5,837 nucleotides of DNA from the NCBI RefSeq assembly GCF_020829685.1, contig NZ_JAIVFR010000449.1, positions 1-5,837 of the forward strand, in the 5' to 3' direction. The notes under the pieces are model-generated. The model was not told the DNA's origin. It searched no databases and was given only the letters and a program-made list of their open reading frames with translations. This DNA comes from Nostoc sp. CHAB 5715. Lineage in GTDB: Bacteria; Cyanobacteriota; Cyanobacteriia; Cyanobacteriales; Nostocaceae. Each line of letters starts with the position of its first letter. The stretch's first letter is position 1. The translations under genes and the position numbers were made by a program. This document shows, in pieces, positions 1-5,258 of this stretch.

Positions 1-199
1 CTAATGTTATTTTATATACGGCTATAACAAGTGGCTAATTTCAGCAAAAAACTTTGTAATTCCTAAATAAAATAGAGTACAAAAGGTATCATCTACCTAA
101 TATCACATAGACAATTATTGGATTACAATTAAATAGTCATCTAATTAACAGTAATATCACTTAAACTTACTTAGGCTGAATTCCGTATACTTAAAGTAA

Positions 200-373
200 C
201 CTAATAAACTAGCATTATTTAACCACTGTCAACCAACATCGAGAATTGCTCACAGAGATGGAAGCCCTCAAGTAGTTCTTGATAGAGAAAGTAACCTTGT
301 GAGTGCCTGCCCTAAGTTTCTAGGATATTTTATAGAAGTTTTGTTAAGTGGCCACAGCGATGTCTTCTATTGA
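200..373 (+). pseudogene. possible coding relic, no start codon
   Basis: One plus-strand frame stays open for 57 codons, from just after a TAA at 197-199 to a TGA at 371-373. It reads like protein (for example VVLDRESNLVSACPKFLGYF, then IEVLLSGHSDVFY) but contains no ATG at all and no ribosome binding site. I do not recognise a family. It could be the 3' end of a gene whose upstream part was lost, or chance in a short AT-rich stretch. Its tail lies on the far side of the downstream end of the minus-strand 229-residue gene, so the two would have been convergent. Confidence is low because only open length and composition support it. Confidence 0.2.
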
Positions 374-381
374 GGACAACA

Positions 382-393
382 AAACAATTGTTT
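382..393. repeat. 12-base perfect palindrome
   Basis: AAACAATTGTTT is its own reverse complement. It lies two bases before a HIP1 octamer and about 66 bases past the 3' end of the gene at 459-1148. It could be a protein-binding dyad or simply an AT-rich chance palindrome; nothing else marks its role. Confidence 0.4.
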
Positions 394-458
394 AGCGATC
401 GCTCTATTCGGCGAGCGAATCAGTGTAAATTCAGAAATTCTTGAAAATAATAAAAATA

Positions 459-1148
459 CTAACTTACCGGATGATATAATCCCGTATTTTCGTTAAATTC
501 CCATCCCATACCCGATTTATCCTTGCCCTTGCACCATGCTACAAAAAGCGGTGGGTGCAGCTTATTTCGCTGCTCGCGCATAGTTTCTACACTTACACCA
601 AGTCTGGAACCTAAACCTTCTTCCGTTAATGGTTGGATTCGGGGAGTATGCCCTTGATAGGATGAATTGTTGTGGTACGATTTCTTCTGCGGCCTCGGTT
701 GGTTGTTGAGATGATTTTGAATTTTAATAATCGCCTCGGTAAACTGTGTCATTCGGGCTGTTATCCCCTCCACTTTTTCTTCTAAATCGGCGAGATTATG
801 GATTGCTGTGGTTTCGTTGCTAGATTCACTTGAAAACTGTGACTCTAGCTTATCAAGTCGTGAGCAAATAGTTAATATCGTTTCATTCGTCAGACTGGCG
901 TTACTATTGTTACCAGCGACTAAGTACTCCTCAACACTTGCCTTAATCTTAGAGTCCAAGCGTTTATCTAAATCATTGCCACCAATTGCATCAAGGTGAT
1001 CTATATCATCTAGGTAGAGTTCGATAAATTGGGTCAGCGTGGCTGTTGCCGTCGTCCCTTTCTCCCGGCAACGGGCGATAAACTGCTCCCACATCTTTTG
1101 GTCGCAGTTAAAAGATGCCAGTTTCTTGTTTTTCCCTGTTTGGCTCAT
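459..1148 (-). CDS. putative DNA-binding protein, RHH-like N-terminus
   Basis: An intact 229-residue protein of unknown exact function. Residues 8-47 follow the pattern of a ribbon-helix-helix fold: a short strand (KLASFNC), a helix with WEQFIARCREKG, then TTATATLTQFIELYLDD as the second helix. Residues about 60-150 are polar and heptad-like (SRLDKLESQF, LADLEEKVEGITARMTQFTEAI), suggesting a coiled coil. A Q/N/S-rich linker (150-172) leads to a C-terminal helix-turn-helix-like block (LTEEGLGSRLGVSVETMREQ, 174-193) and an aromatic tail (WCKGKDKSGMGWEF). From memory, that tail resembles a C-terminal motif found in several cyanobacterial proteins (RLGVS...W..KD..G..W.). It is the last gene of a three-gene minus-strand run and starts 19 bases after the previous stop. 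The ATG at 1148 is the obvious start, although no strong ribosome binding site precedes it. It is too long for a typical RHH antitoxin, and no toxin partner is visible. A role in replicon maintenance or regulation of mobile DNA is inference. Confidence 0.75.
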   Translation of the reverse strand: MSQTGKNKKLASFNCDQKMWEQFIARCREKGTTATATLTQFIELYLDDIDHLDAIGGNDLDKRLDSKIKASVEEYLVAGNNSNASLTNETILTICSRLDKLESQFSSESSNETTAIHNLADLEEKVEGITARMTQFTEAIIKIQNHLNNQPRPQKKSYHNNSSYQGHTPRIQPLTEEGLGSRLGVSVETMREQRNKLHPPLFVAWCKGKDKSGMGWEFNENTGLYHPVS

Positions 1149-1167
1149 GTCTAGGTAATGTCTTTTG

Positions 1168-1380
1168 TTACCGGGACTCTCCGCGACCGAGTGAGCGCGT
1201 CATCCAGATAATTACCTTGACACTATCATTTTGGAGTGGACTAGCGCGATTGCAATTCATCGGAAGAGTGTAATCATGCGATCGCCATCGCACTCGTCCC
1301 GTTATCTGAGTATGCCAGCCATTGTTGGATGTTATCGCTTTTGTAGCCGAGTCAGGGAGGTAACTTTCTGGCTTAGGCAT
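1168..1380 (-). CDS. small basic hypothetical protein
   Basis: A protein of 70 residues from the ATG at 1380, or 74 from a TTG at 1392 that overlaps the end of the preceding reading frame. I do not recognise it. It is basic and rich in W, R and N (MPKPESYLPDSATKAITSNN, GWHTQITGRVRWRSHDYTLP), and a HIP1 octamer lies within the gene. Support is contextual. It fills the gap between two other minus-strand genes almost exactly: 4 bases after the upstream stop and 19 bases before the ATG of the 229-residue protein. That is the spacing of a co-transcribed set. Its composition is protein-like rather than random. A plus-strand frame over the same DNA (1231-1485) has a weaker context. It could still be a spurious open frame, so confidence is moderate. 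Confidence 0.5.
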   Translation of the reverse strand: MPKPESYLPDSATKAITSNNGWHTQITGRVRWRSHDYTLPMNCNRASPLQNDSVKVIIWMTRSLGRGESR

Positions 1381-1384
1381 CCAC

Positions 1385-1622
1385 CTAGTCAATCATATCT
1401 GCCAACAAATTTGTCATCTCTGACTGACCTTGTTTGCGGTTATCGTCATACTGGATTAATACATCCAGCTTGGCATGACGGCTGACTTTTTGCGTCTTTA
1501 GCAAAATACCGCTCAATTGGGGCTTTGAGAGATTTTTTTAATGACTCTACCGCATGATCAAATCCGGTATCATCGTTTGCTTTTGGGGATGCCCGTCTGG
1601 GGGAATATGGAGTATCAGACAT
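1385..1622 (-). pseudogene. small hypothetical gene with one frameshift
   Basis: Starting at the ATG at 1622, 45 codons read MSDTPYSPRRASPKANDDTG then FDHAVESLKKSLKAPIERYF and AKDAK. The frame then runs into a poor tail ending in QAGCINPV. If one base of the A5 run (plus-strand T's at 1487-1491) is skipped, the reading continues as VSRHAKLDVLIQYDDNRKQG then QSEMTNLLADMID and stops at 1385-1387. That gives a coherent, charged, 78-residue protein whose end meets the start of the next gene. I therefore read this as a single-base insertion in a homopolymer, or a sequencing error. Programmed +1 shifting is possible but no known signal is seen. No family is recognised. The same frame stays protein-like upstream, with an ATG at 1715 and, beyond a TAG at 1740-1742, further residues. 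The true N-terminus is therefore uncertain. Confidence 0.55.
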
Positions 1623-1793
1623 AGCATTGGGCGCGAAAATGGTGTTTTTCGATATCAAATCTATTCTCTCTCGATTTGCCCAACCACACTCACTTTGGCG
1701 CGATAAATCTTTCATTAGACCAACACAATCTGAATGTTGCTAAATATACTGCTGTAATTGTGCTATTCGCTTGTTACCCAACACTTGACTGTA
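1623..1793 (-). other. protein-like upstream extension with in-frame stop
   Basis: The frame of the 78-residue gene remains readable upstream. MKDLSRQSECGWANRERIDL then ISKNTIFAPNA leads from an ATG at 1715 to the ATG at 1622. Before that comes a TAG at 1740-1742, preceded by 17 sense codons, YSQVLGNKRIAQLQQYI, back to another TAG at 1794-1796. Either the ancestral gene was longer and gained a nonsense codon, or this is the tail of a lost upstream gene. No ribosome binding site decides between the ATGs at 1715 and 1622. Confidence 0.3.
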
Positions 1794-1818
1794 CTACATT
1801 ATGTATTTTGGCTGAATT

Positions 1819-1824
1819 ATTATA
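1819..1824 (-). promoter_or_regulatory. possible -10 element TATAAT
   Basis: A perfect TATAAT reads on the minus strand about 100-200 bases ahead of the candidate starts of the three-gene run. There is no good -35 hexamer at the usual spacing and no TG extension. In AT-rich DNA such a hexamer is easily found by chance, so this is only a candidate. Confidence 0.25.
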
Positions 1825-1835
1825 GATGCAAAAAT

Positions 1836-1864
1836 TAAACCATCCCAGTGGTTGGAATGGTTTA
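1836..1864 (-). terminator. hairpin terminator candidate
   Basis: Two 11-base arms, TAAACCATCCC (1836-1846) and GGAATGGTTTA (1854-1864), pair at 10 of 11 positions around the 7-base loop AGTGGTT. On the minus strand the stem runs into AATTTTTGC, a short U-tract as in intrinsic terminators. It lies 19 bases after a stop codon (1884-1886) of the decayed minus-strand coding region to the right, which is where a terminator would be expected. The U-tract is only five long and the plus-strand side has no comparable tract immediately after the stem. Confidence 0.5.
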
Positions 1865-1883
1865 AGGTAATTATCAATTTTTC

Positions 1884-2330
1884 TTACTGCTCATTTTGCT
1901 TATAGGAGGCGACCAATTGTTGTTGGCGACAATTCGGGCAAACTTTTTAACTTGACAGTTTCGGCGACTTGGTTGTTATTCTGGCATAATGAAAAGATAG
2001 GATTGCCCGTTAGCTTGATTTGAGCTTGATGCTATTAGGGTTGCGCTTCCAAGATCCGACCTATACTTCTTGGCGATAGTGCTGGCAACCCCCTGCGAGT
2101 AGCTTCTTCAGCAACTTGCATATGGTAATGGTGCTTTGAACGACTGGGTTTTCGGTTCTTGCTCCATTCGCTGATTTCGACAATTTTGCTCGTCTGCGCT
2201 CTTGCACTTCTTAGGTCTGCCTGCGTTTACACCTAATACATCATTTACCTTTGCGATCGCATCTTCCAAGGTTTCCGATGTTATGGTAACTAGTTGAAGT
2301 GCGGAATGTGGGATTAAAAGAAAGTATTAA
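1884..2330 (-). pseudogene. decayed coding region with duplicated motif
   Basis: This minus-strand stretch has no long open frame but shows protein-like pieces in all three frames. The 5' piece (about 2330-2110) reads ALQLVTITSETLEDAIAKVN, then DVLGVNAGRPKKC and on to a stop after PYASC. A second frame reads SKHHYHMQVAEEATRRGLPA, then LSPRSIGRILEAQP and two stops (2032-2037). After the stops the same frame holds NNNQVAETVKLKSLPELSPT, then TIGRLL and a stop at 1900-1902. A third frame ends in KVCPNCRQQQLVASYKQNEQ with a stop at 1884-1886, just before the hairpin terminator. The helix-turn-helix-like LPxLSPxxIGRxL pieces remind me of N-terminal domains of some transposases, but I cannot name a family. 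Several indels and nonsense changes must have occurred. Which fragments belonged to one protein is inference. Confidence 0.45.
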
Positions 2331-3268
2331 TGAATTCCAGACTGTACGCGCCACAAACTGGCATAAATCCCATCAATTGCTAGTAAGTCCTTATGCTTAC
2401 CCTGTTCCACAATTTGACCATGATCCATTACATATATACAATGACTGTGGCGAATTGTGGAAAGACGATGAGCGATCGCAATTGTCGTCCGATTTTGAGT
2501 AATCATCGCCAAAGACTTCTGAATAGCCGCTTCAGTTTCATTATCTACCGCAGAGGTAGCCTCATCCAAAATCAAAATTGGTGGGTCTTTGAGAATAGCA
2601 CGAGCGATCGCAATTCGTTGTCTTTGACCACCAGAAAGTTTCTGACCTCTTTCACCGACGATAGTATTGTATCCTTGGGGTAGTTGCAGGATAAATTCAT
2701 GAGCCTGGGCTAATTTGGCAGCATCGATGATTTCTTCATTACTTGCATCAAAACTGCCATAAGCAATATTTTCCGCCACCGTACCGTGAAATAAAAATAC
2801 ATCCTGACTCACCCAACCGATACAGCGCCGCAGTTCTAAAAGTTGTAACTCTCGAATATCGATATCATCAACCAGGATTTGTCCACCTTGGATTTCGTAA
2901 AAGCGCAGCAGTAATTTGACAAGAGTACTTTTACCAGAACCAGTTGCACCGACAATGCCAATATTTGCACCAGGGGAAATATGCAATGATAAATCTTTGA
3001 GTACATTGGTGCGACCATTGTATGCAAAGGTGATATTGTCAAAATGCACCTCACCGCTTACTGTTTTTAACGGTAAACGATGTTTCCCTGTGGGAATAGC
3101 AATGGGAGTATCTAACAATCCCATAACTCGTTTAATAGAAGCCAGGTCAAAGATTTTGTTGAGGATAGTAAAAGTTACCGCAGTCCACACTTGAGAGCGG
3201 TAGTTTTTAGCATAGTGTAATAAACGTAGGAGGGGATGGTTTTTGGCTACTGGCAAAGAGGTCATCAT
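2327..3268 (-). CDS. ABC exporter, transmembrane domain deleted
   Basis: The frame is open for 313 residues. Residues 44-313 form the end of the linker and a complete ABC nucleotide-binding domain. It has the A-loop tyrosine Y83, Walker A GATGSGKST (107-115), Q-loop Q155, signature LSGGQ (211-215), Walker B ILILDE (231-236), D-loop SAVD (239-242) and H-loop H267. This arrangement is typical of MsbA/lipid A-type or peptide exporters with a fused permease half, usually about 570-610 residues. The first 43 residues (MMTSLPVAKNHPLLRLLHYA, KNYRSQVWTAVTFTILNKIF, DLA) look like the normal N-terminus leading into transmembrane helix 1. They are followed directly by SIKRVMGLLDTP, which normally sits after helix 6. 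About 280-300 residues are therefore missing at A43/S44 (about 3139-3140), in frame. The product could bind and hydrolyse ATP but has no pore of its own, so loss of export function is likely. It lies 24 bases after the DUF1636 gene, probably in the same operon. The substrate is unknown. Confidence 0.85.
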   Translation of the reverse strand: MMTSLPVAKNHPLLRLLHYAKNYRSQVWTAVTFTILNKIFDLASIKRVMGLLDTPIAIPTGKHRLPLKTVSGEVHFDNITFAYNGRTNVLKDLSLHISPGANIGIVGATGSGKSTLVKLLLRFYEIQGGQILVDDIDIRELQLLELRRCIGWVSQDVFLFHGTVAENIAYGSFDASNEEIIDAAKLAQAHEFILQLPQGYNTIVGERGQKLSGGQRQRIAIARAILKDPPILILDEATSAVDNETEAAIQKSLAMITQNRTTIAIAHRLSTIRHSHCIYVMDHGQIVEQGKHKDLLAIDGIYASLWRVQSGIH

Positions 3269-3292
3269 AAATGCTCAATTTAGAGAAAATAA

Positions 3293-3694
3293 TTAATAAG
3301 AATTACTTGGAGTTTCATTAATTAATGCAGGGGGTATTTGGGCGAAAATAGCAGATTGTAACAGTTCAGGAAGCTGTTTCCAAACTACAGTTCCTTTATC
3401 GCTTTTGATATACAGTTGCATAAAATCTAGTAATGCCGTTGCACTTTCACCGGGAGTGAGATTGACAAAGAGATAGGTGGGTTTGTCTGGACTAGCGACG
3501 GATACAACACAGCCATGACTACACGCCCATAAACATCCTACTGGTTGAATTTCCACTTCATCATCGGGGAATTGCTCGGCGCATAAAGTGTTCAGTTGTT
3601 CAAATAAAATAGTGCCATCAAAAGGTGGATTCTCTGGTCGTTTTTCAGAAGAACTGTGGCAGGATTTGCAGATGAATAGGGTGTGTTTAGACAT
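3293..3694 (-). CDS. DUF1636 family metal/Fe-S-type protein
   Basis: An intact 133-residue small soluble protein. It has the cysteine layout of DUF1636 proteins: C9-x2-C12 near the N-terminus (LFICKSCHSS), C38, and a second cluster C54-x3-C58-x3-C62 (VGCLWACSHGCVVS). The fold is expected to be thioredoxin-like, related to thin [2Fe-2S] ferredoxins. Cluster binding is inferred from the cysteines, not shown. The C-terminal half (PTYLFVNLTPGESATALLDF) matches the usual family continuation, and the length is normal. From memory, such genes are often found near metal-uptake or cobalamin-related genes in cyanobacteria. Here it sits between a broken gene (15 bases upstream) and an ABC exporter (24 bases downstream), all on the minus strand, which suggests an operon. 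A Fur-box-like sequence lies ahead of the first gene. It is the only undamaged member of that operon. Its start is the ATG at 3694; no clear ribosome binding site precedes it. Confidence 0.75.
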   Translation of the reverse strand: MSKHTLFICKSCHSSSEKRPENPPFDGTILFEQLNTLCAEQFPDDEVEIQPVGCLWACSHGCVVSVASPDKPTYLFVNLTPGESATALLDFMQLYIKSDKGTVVWKQLPELLQSAIFAQIPPALINETPSNSY

Positions 3695-3709
3695 AGGTTT
3701 AAGGTGTAT

Positions 3710-4207
3710 TTACAAGGTATTTGTAGATAAGGCTTGACGCAGGGAAATTGGTATCTGTTCTAAATCTTCCTCGCCAAAACCTTGAAAAAATTTCTGCGGT
3801 TCAATTTCCAGATAAATTCGTGAAAACTTCTCACCGGCTTTCCACCATTCAGTTTCTTTGATATCGTAGTTACATTCTGAATAATATCTGCCTACTGCTT
3901 CGTCTGTCTTGTCAGTTAAACTGTGGCGTTCAATTCTCACTTTTCCTGAAAGAAAAAAACTCAAGCCAAATCGAGATTTATCTAAACTATTTCTAATCCA
4001 CACAAGATCATCAATAAACTCTTGTTCATGTATTTAAATAGACAATCCAGTACGTAATTATGTCCAGCAATCATAGGTATTACAGACATCAAGAATCTTC
4101 CCTTGGCAGATAGTTTCAACCCCCTTTGATTGACTAGAAACTGTACCCTTTTGCTGACTTTCTGCCCACAGTTCTTGCCAGTCTGTATCTGTCAGAATTT
4201 TTGTCAT
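3710..4207 (-). pseudogene. first gene of the DUF1636 operon, broken
   Basis: From an ATG at 4207 the frame reads MTKILTDTDWQELWAESQQK, then GTVSSQSKGVETICQGKILD, and stops at 4058-4060. The same frame has a second stop at 4034-4036. It then stays open to a TAA at 3710-3712 as EFIDDLVWIRNSLDKSRFGL, SFFLSGKVRIERHSLTDKTD and so on, ending SLRQALSTNTL. Between the stops another frame (4074-4036) reads MIAGHNYVLDCLFKYM, which looks like the missing middle. Two compensating indels would therefore restore a protein of about 165 residues. The opening TDTDWQELWAESQ recalls the N-termini of some small methyltransferases, but no SAM motif is present, so I assign no function. The last 97 codons alone could start at a GTG (4003), though nothing upstream supports that start. 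It is first in the probable operon and follows a Fur-box-like site. Confidence 0.55.
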
Positions 4208-4215
4208 AGTTTAAT

Positions 4216-4234
4216 AATAAATACTGTTATTATC
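4216..4234 (-). promoter_or_regulatory. Fur-box-like operator candidate
   Basis: The minus strand reads GATAATAACAGTATTTATT, 9-27 bases before the ATG at 4207. Compared by eye with the classic iron-box consensus GATAATGATAATCATTATC it matches 13 of 19 positions. It contains the dyad ATAATAA...TTATTAT with a six-base centre. Position ahead of an operon encoding a cysteine-rich metal-type protein and an ABC exporter makes Fur (iron) control a reasonable guess. The background is AT-rich, so chance similarity is possible. Confidence 0.4.
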
Positions 4235-4271
4235 AAGCTGATATATGATTGAAAATAACGAGCTTTTTCAA

Positions 4272-4288
4272 GTTCCCCGAAAGGGAAC
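4272..4288. repeat. 6-bp perfect hairpin, CGAAA loop
   Basis: GTTCCC (4272-4277) and GGGAAC (4283-4288) pair perfectly around CGAAA. It lies about 65 bases upstream of the first gene of the minus-strand operon. There is no T-run on either side, so it is not a typical terminator. It may be an RNA or DNA hairpin of a small dispersed repeat. Confidence 0.4.
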
Positions 4289-4346
4289 ACCTAAATACTG
4301 GATGCAATGCTGATTGCGAATTAACAAGTCAGCGCTTGCGCGATGC

Positions 4347-4375
4347 CTGCTGGAGCGTAGCGATCGCTCCAGTAG
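4347..4375. repeat. 11-bp hairpin overlapping a HIP1 octamer
   Basis: The arms CTGCTGGAGCG (4347-4357) and CGCTCCAGTAG (4365-4375) pair along their full length with a single G-T wobble, around the loop TAGCGAT. The HIP1 octamer (4360-4367) spans the loop and the second arm. The sequence just left of it (AGCGCTTGCGCGATGCCTGC) is also GC-rich and resembles small dispersed palindromic repeats familiar from Nostoc and Anabaena genomes. No T-run follows, so a terminator role is not supported. Confidence 0.5.
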
Positions 4376-4507
4376 TCAGTACCCCAGCCCGCTATAGGTT
4401 TAAGTAAGAAGTATTCTCAATTATTGCACGAAATTAGCTGTTAAAAAAGCGACTTGATCAGTAAACCAAAAAGTTTTTTCCCAAGAGCGATCGCTAATCA
4501 AGCTTAC

Positions 4508-4521
4508 GTACTTTAAAGTAC
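4508..4521. repeat. 14-base perfect palindrome
   Basis: GTACTTTAAAGTAC is its own reverse complement. It is followed by CTATATACTA, so the segment is rich in short TA-type symmetry. It could be a protein-binding dyad, but no adjacent gene start gives it a context. Confidence 0.35.
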
Positions 4522-4589
4522 TATATACTACCAGATATATAATTAATGCTTATACTGCTGTGAAAGGCTTCAAAAAATGAAATGATGAC

Positions 4590-4602
4590 AGGACTTACGC
4601 AA
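4590..4602. repeat. IS/MITE-end-like motif
   Basis: AGGACTTACGCAA is, from memory, a very common dispersed sequence in Nostocales genomes, often at the ends of insertion sequences or MITEs. No inverted partner (TTGCGTAAGTCCT) occurs elsewhere in this window. It may therefore be a solo end or belong to an element deleted on the other side. The link to mobile DNA is recollection, not shown here. Confidence 0.3.
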
Positions 4603-4625
4603 CTGGCACAGTGCGATCGCAGGTC

Positions 4626-4645
4626 TATAGTATTGATGTACTATA
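4626..4645. repeat. 7-bp perfect inverted repeat
   Basis: TATAGTA (4626-4632) and TACTATA (4639-4645) are exact inverse copies around TTGATG, followed by A5. It lies about 100 bases left of the transposase remnant and could be near its left end, but it is too AT-rich to assert this. Confidence 0.3.
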
Positions 4646-4738
4646 AAAATAGTGGCGTACCCAGAGGGCATTGCTGAAATTATTAACAGTAATCGGCTGT
4701 GTTAAGTATTCTTAAAATCATGAGAAAATTAATTGAGG

Positions 4739-5258
4739 ATGCATAAAATCAATCTTCTAATTGATGAGATTTACTAAACTTAACAATTAGGTACTTGTTA
4801 AGTAGTCAGATTAATTATACTCTGACAAATTTGGCGGAGCATTTAGAGCAGACCAGTCATGATAAAATCAACCGTTATTTAAAGAACGAAAAATTAACAC
4901 CTCGGATTCTTTGGGATAATGTGAAAGATTTAATAGAAATAAATGATAATGCCTACTTGGTTTTTGATGACACAGTAATTGATAAACGATACGCTATTGA
5001 AATCGAGCCAAGTAAACGCCAATATAGTGGCAATGAGCATGGTGTAATTCAAGGAATTGGGTTAGTAAATTGTGTATATGTCAATCATGAAAACGGAAAG
5101 TTTTGGGTAGTTGACTATCGAATTTATGACCCAGACAGAGATGGGAAAACAAAGATAGAACACGTAACAGAGATGCTGCAAAACCTTGTGTACCATAAGA
5201 ACTTACCATTTCAAGCCGTCTTGATGGACACTTGGTATGCGACAAATAAATTGATGTT
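4739..5258 (+). mobile_element. insertion sequence remnant, 5' part
   Basis: This segment holds the first half of a transposase gene. The possible start MHKINLLIDEIY (ATG at 4739) is in a different frame from the main body. The right side is lost at about 5258, where sequence belonging to another element begins. The left terminal repeat cannot be fixed because its right partner is absent from the window. Confidence 0.55.

Larger units (their letters stand above)
1..458. other. non-coding AT-rich stretch
   Basis: I see no supported gene here apart from the doubtful relic at 200-373. It holds a perfect 12-base palindrome AAACAATTGTTT (382-393), a HIP1 octamer (395-402) and a short inverted repeat ATTCG/CGAAT around a 5-base loop (405-419). 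Because these lie just past the stop of the minus-strand gene at 459, they may form part of its 3' region. However, no classic stem followed by a T-run is visible, so I do not call a terminator. Confidence 0.5.
4208..4738. other. intergenic region with hairpins, no gene
   Basis: No coding frame is supported between the start of the broken operon gene and the transposase remnant. It holds a likely promoter/operator area (4216-4260), hairpins at 4272-4288 and 4347-4375, a 14-base palindrome at 4508-4521, an IS-end-like motif at 4590-4602, an inverted repeat at 4626-4645, and HIP1 octamers at 4360, 4487 and 4613. This dense repeat content is common in Nostocales intergenic DNA. Confidence 0.55.

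Noticed and set aside
808..999. Plus-strand open frame of 63 codons
   Set aside because: It is the reverse-strand shadow of the coiled-coil part of the intact 229-residue protein; composition is poor (LLLLP, serine runs) and no ribosome binding site is seen.
1231..1485. Plus-strand open frame of 84 codons
   Set aside because: It lies antisense to two minus-strand genes that fit together as an operon and has no recognisable motif.
1487..1491. Programmed frameshift at the A5 run
   Set aside because: The required shift is +1 and there is no known slippery heptamer, rare codon or stop arrangement to drive it; a simple indel is more economical.
459..1622. Toxin-antitoxin module based on the RHH-like protein
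   Set aside because: 229 residues is far longer than usual RHH antitoxins, and neither small neighbour resembles a known toxin.
2299..3194. Several open frames on both strands across the ABC gene
   Set aside because: All are shadows of the nucleotide-binding domain, whose motifs fix the true frame.
4272..4288. Hairpin GTTCCC/GGGAAC as a terminator
   Set aside because: Neither strand has a T-run after the stem, and no gene ends beside it.
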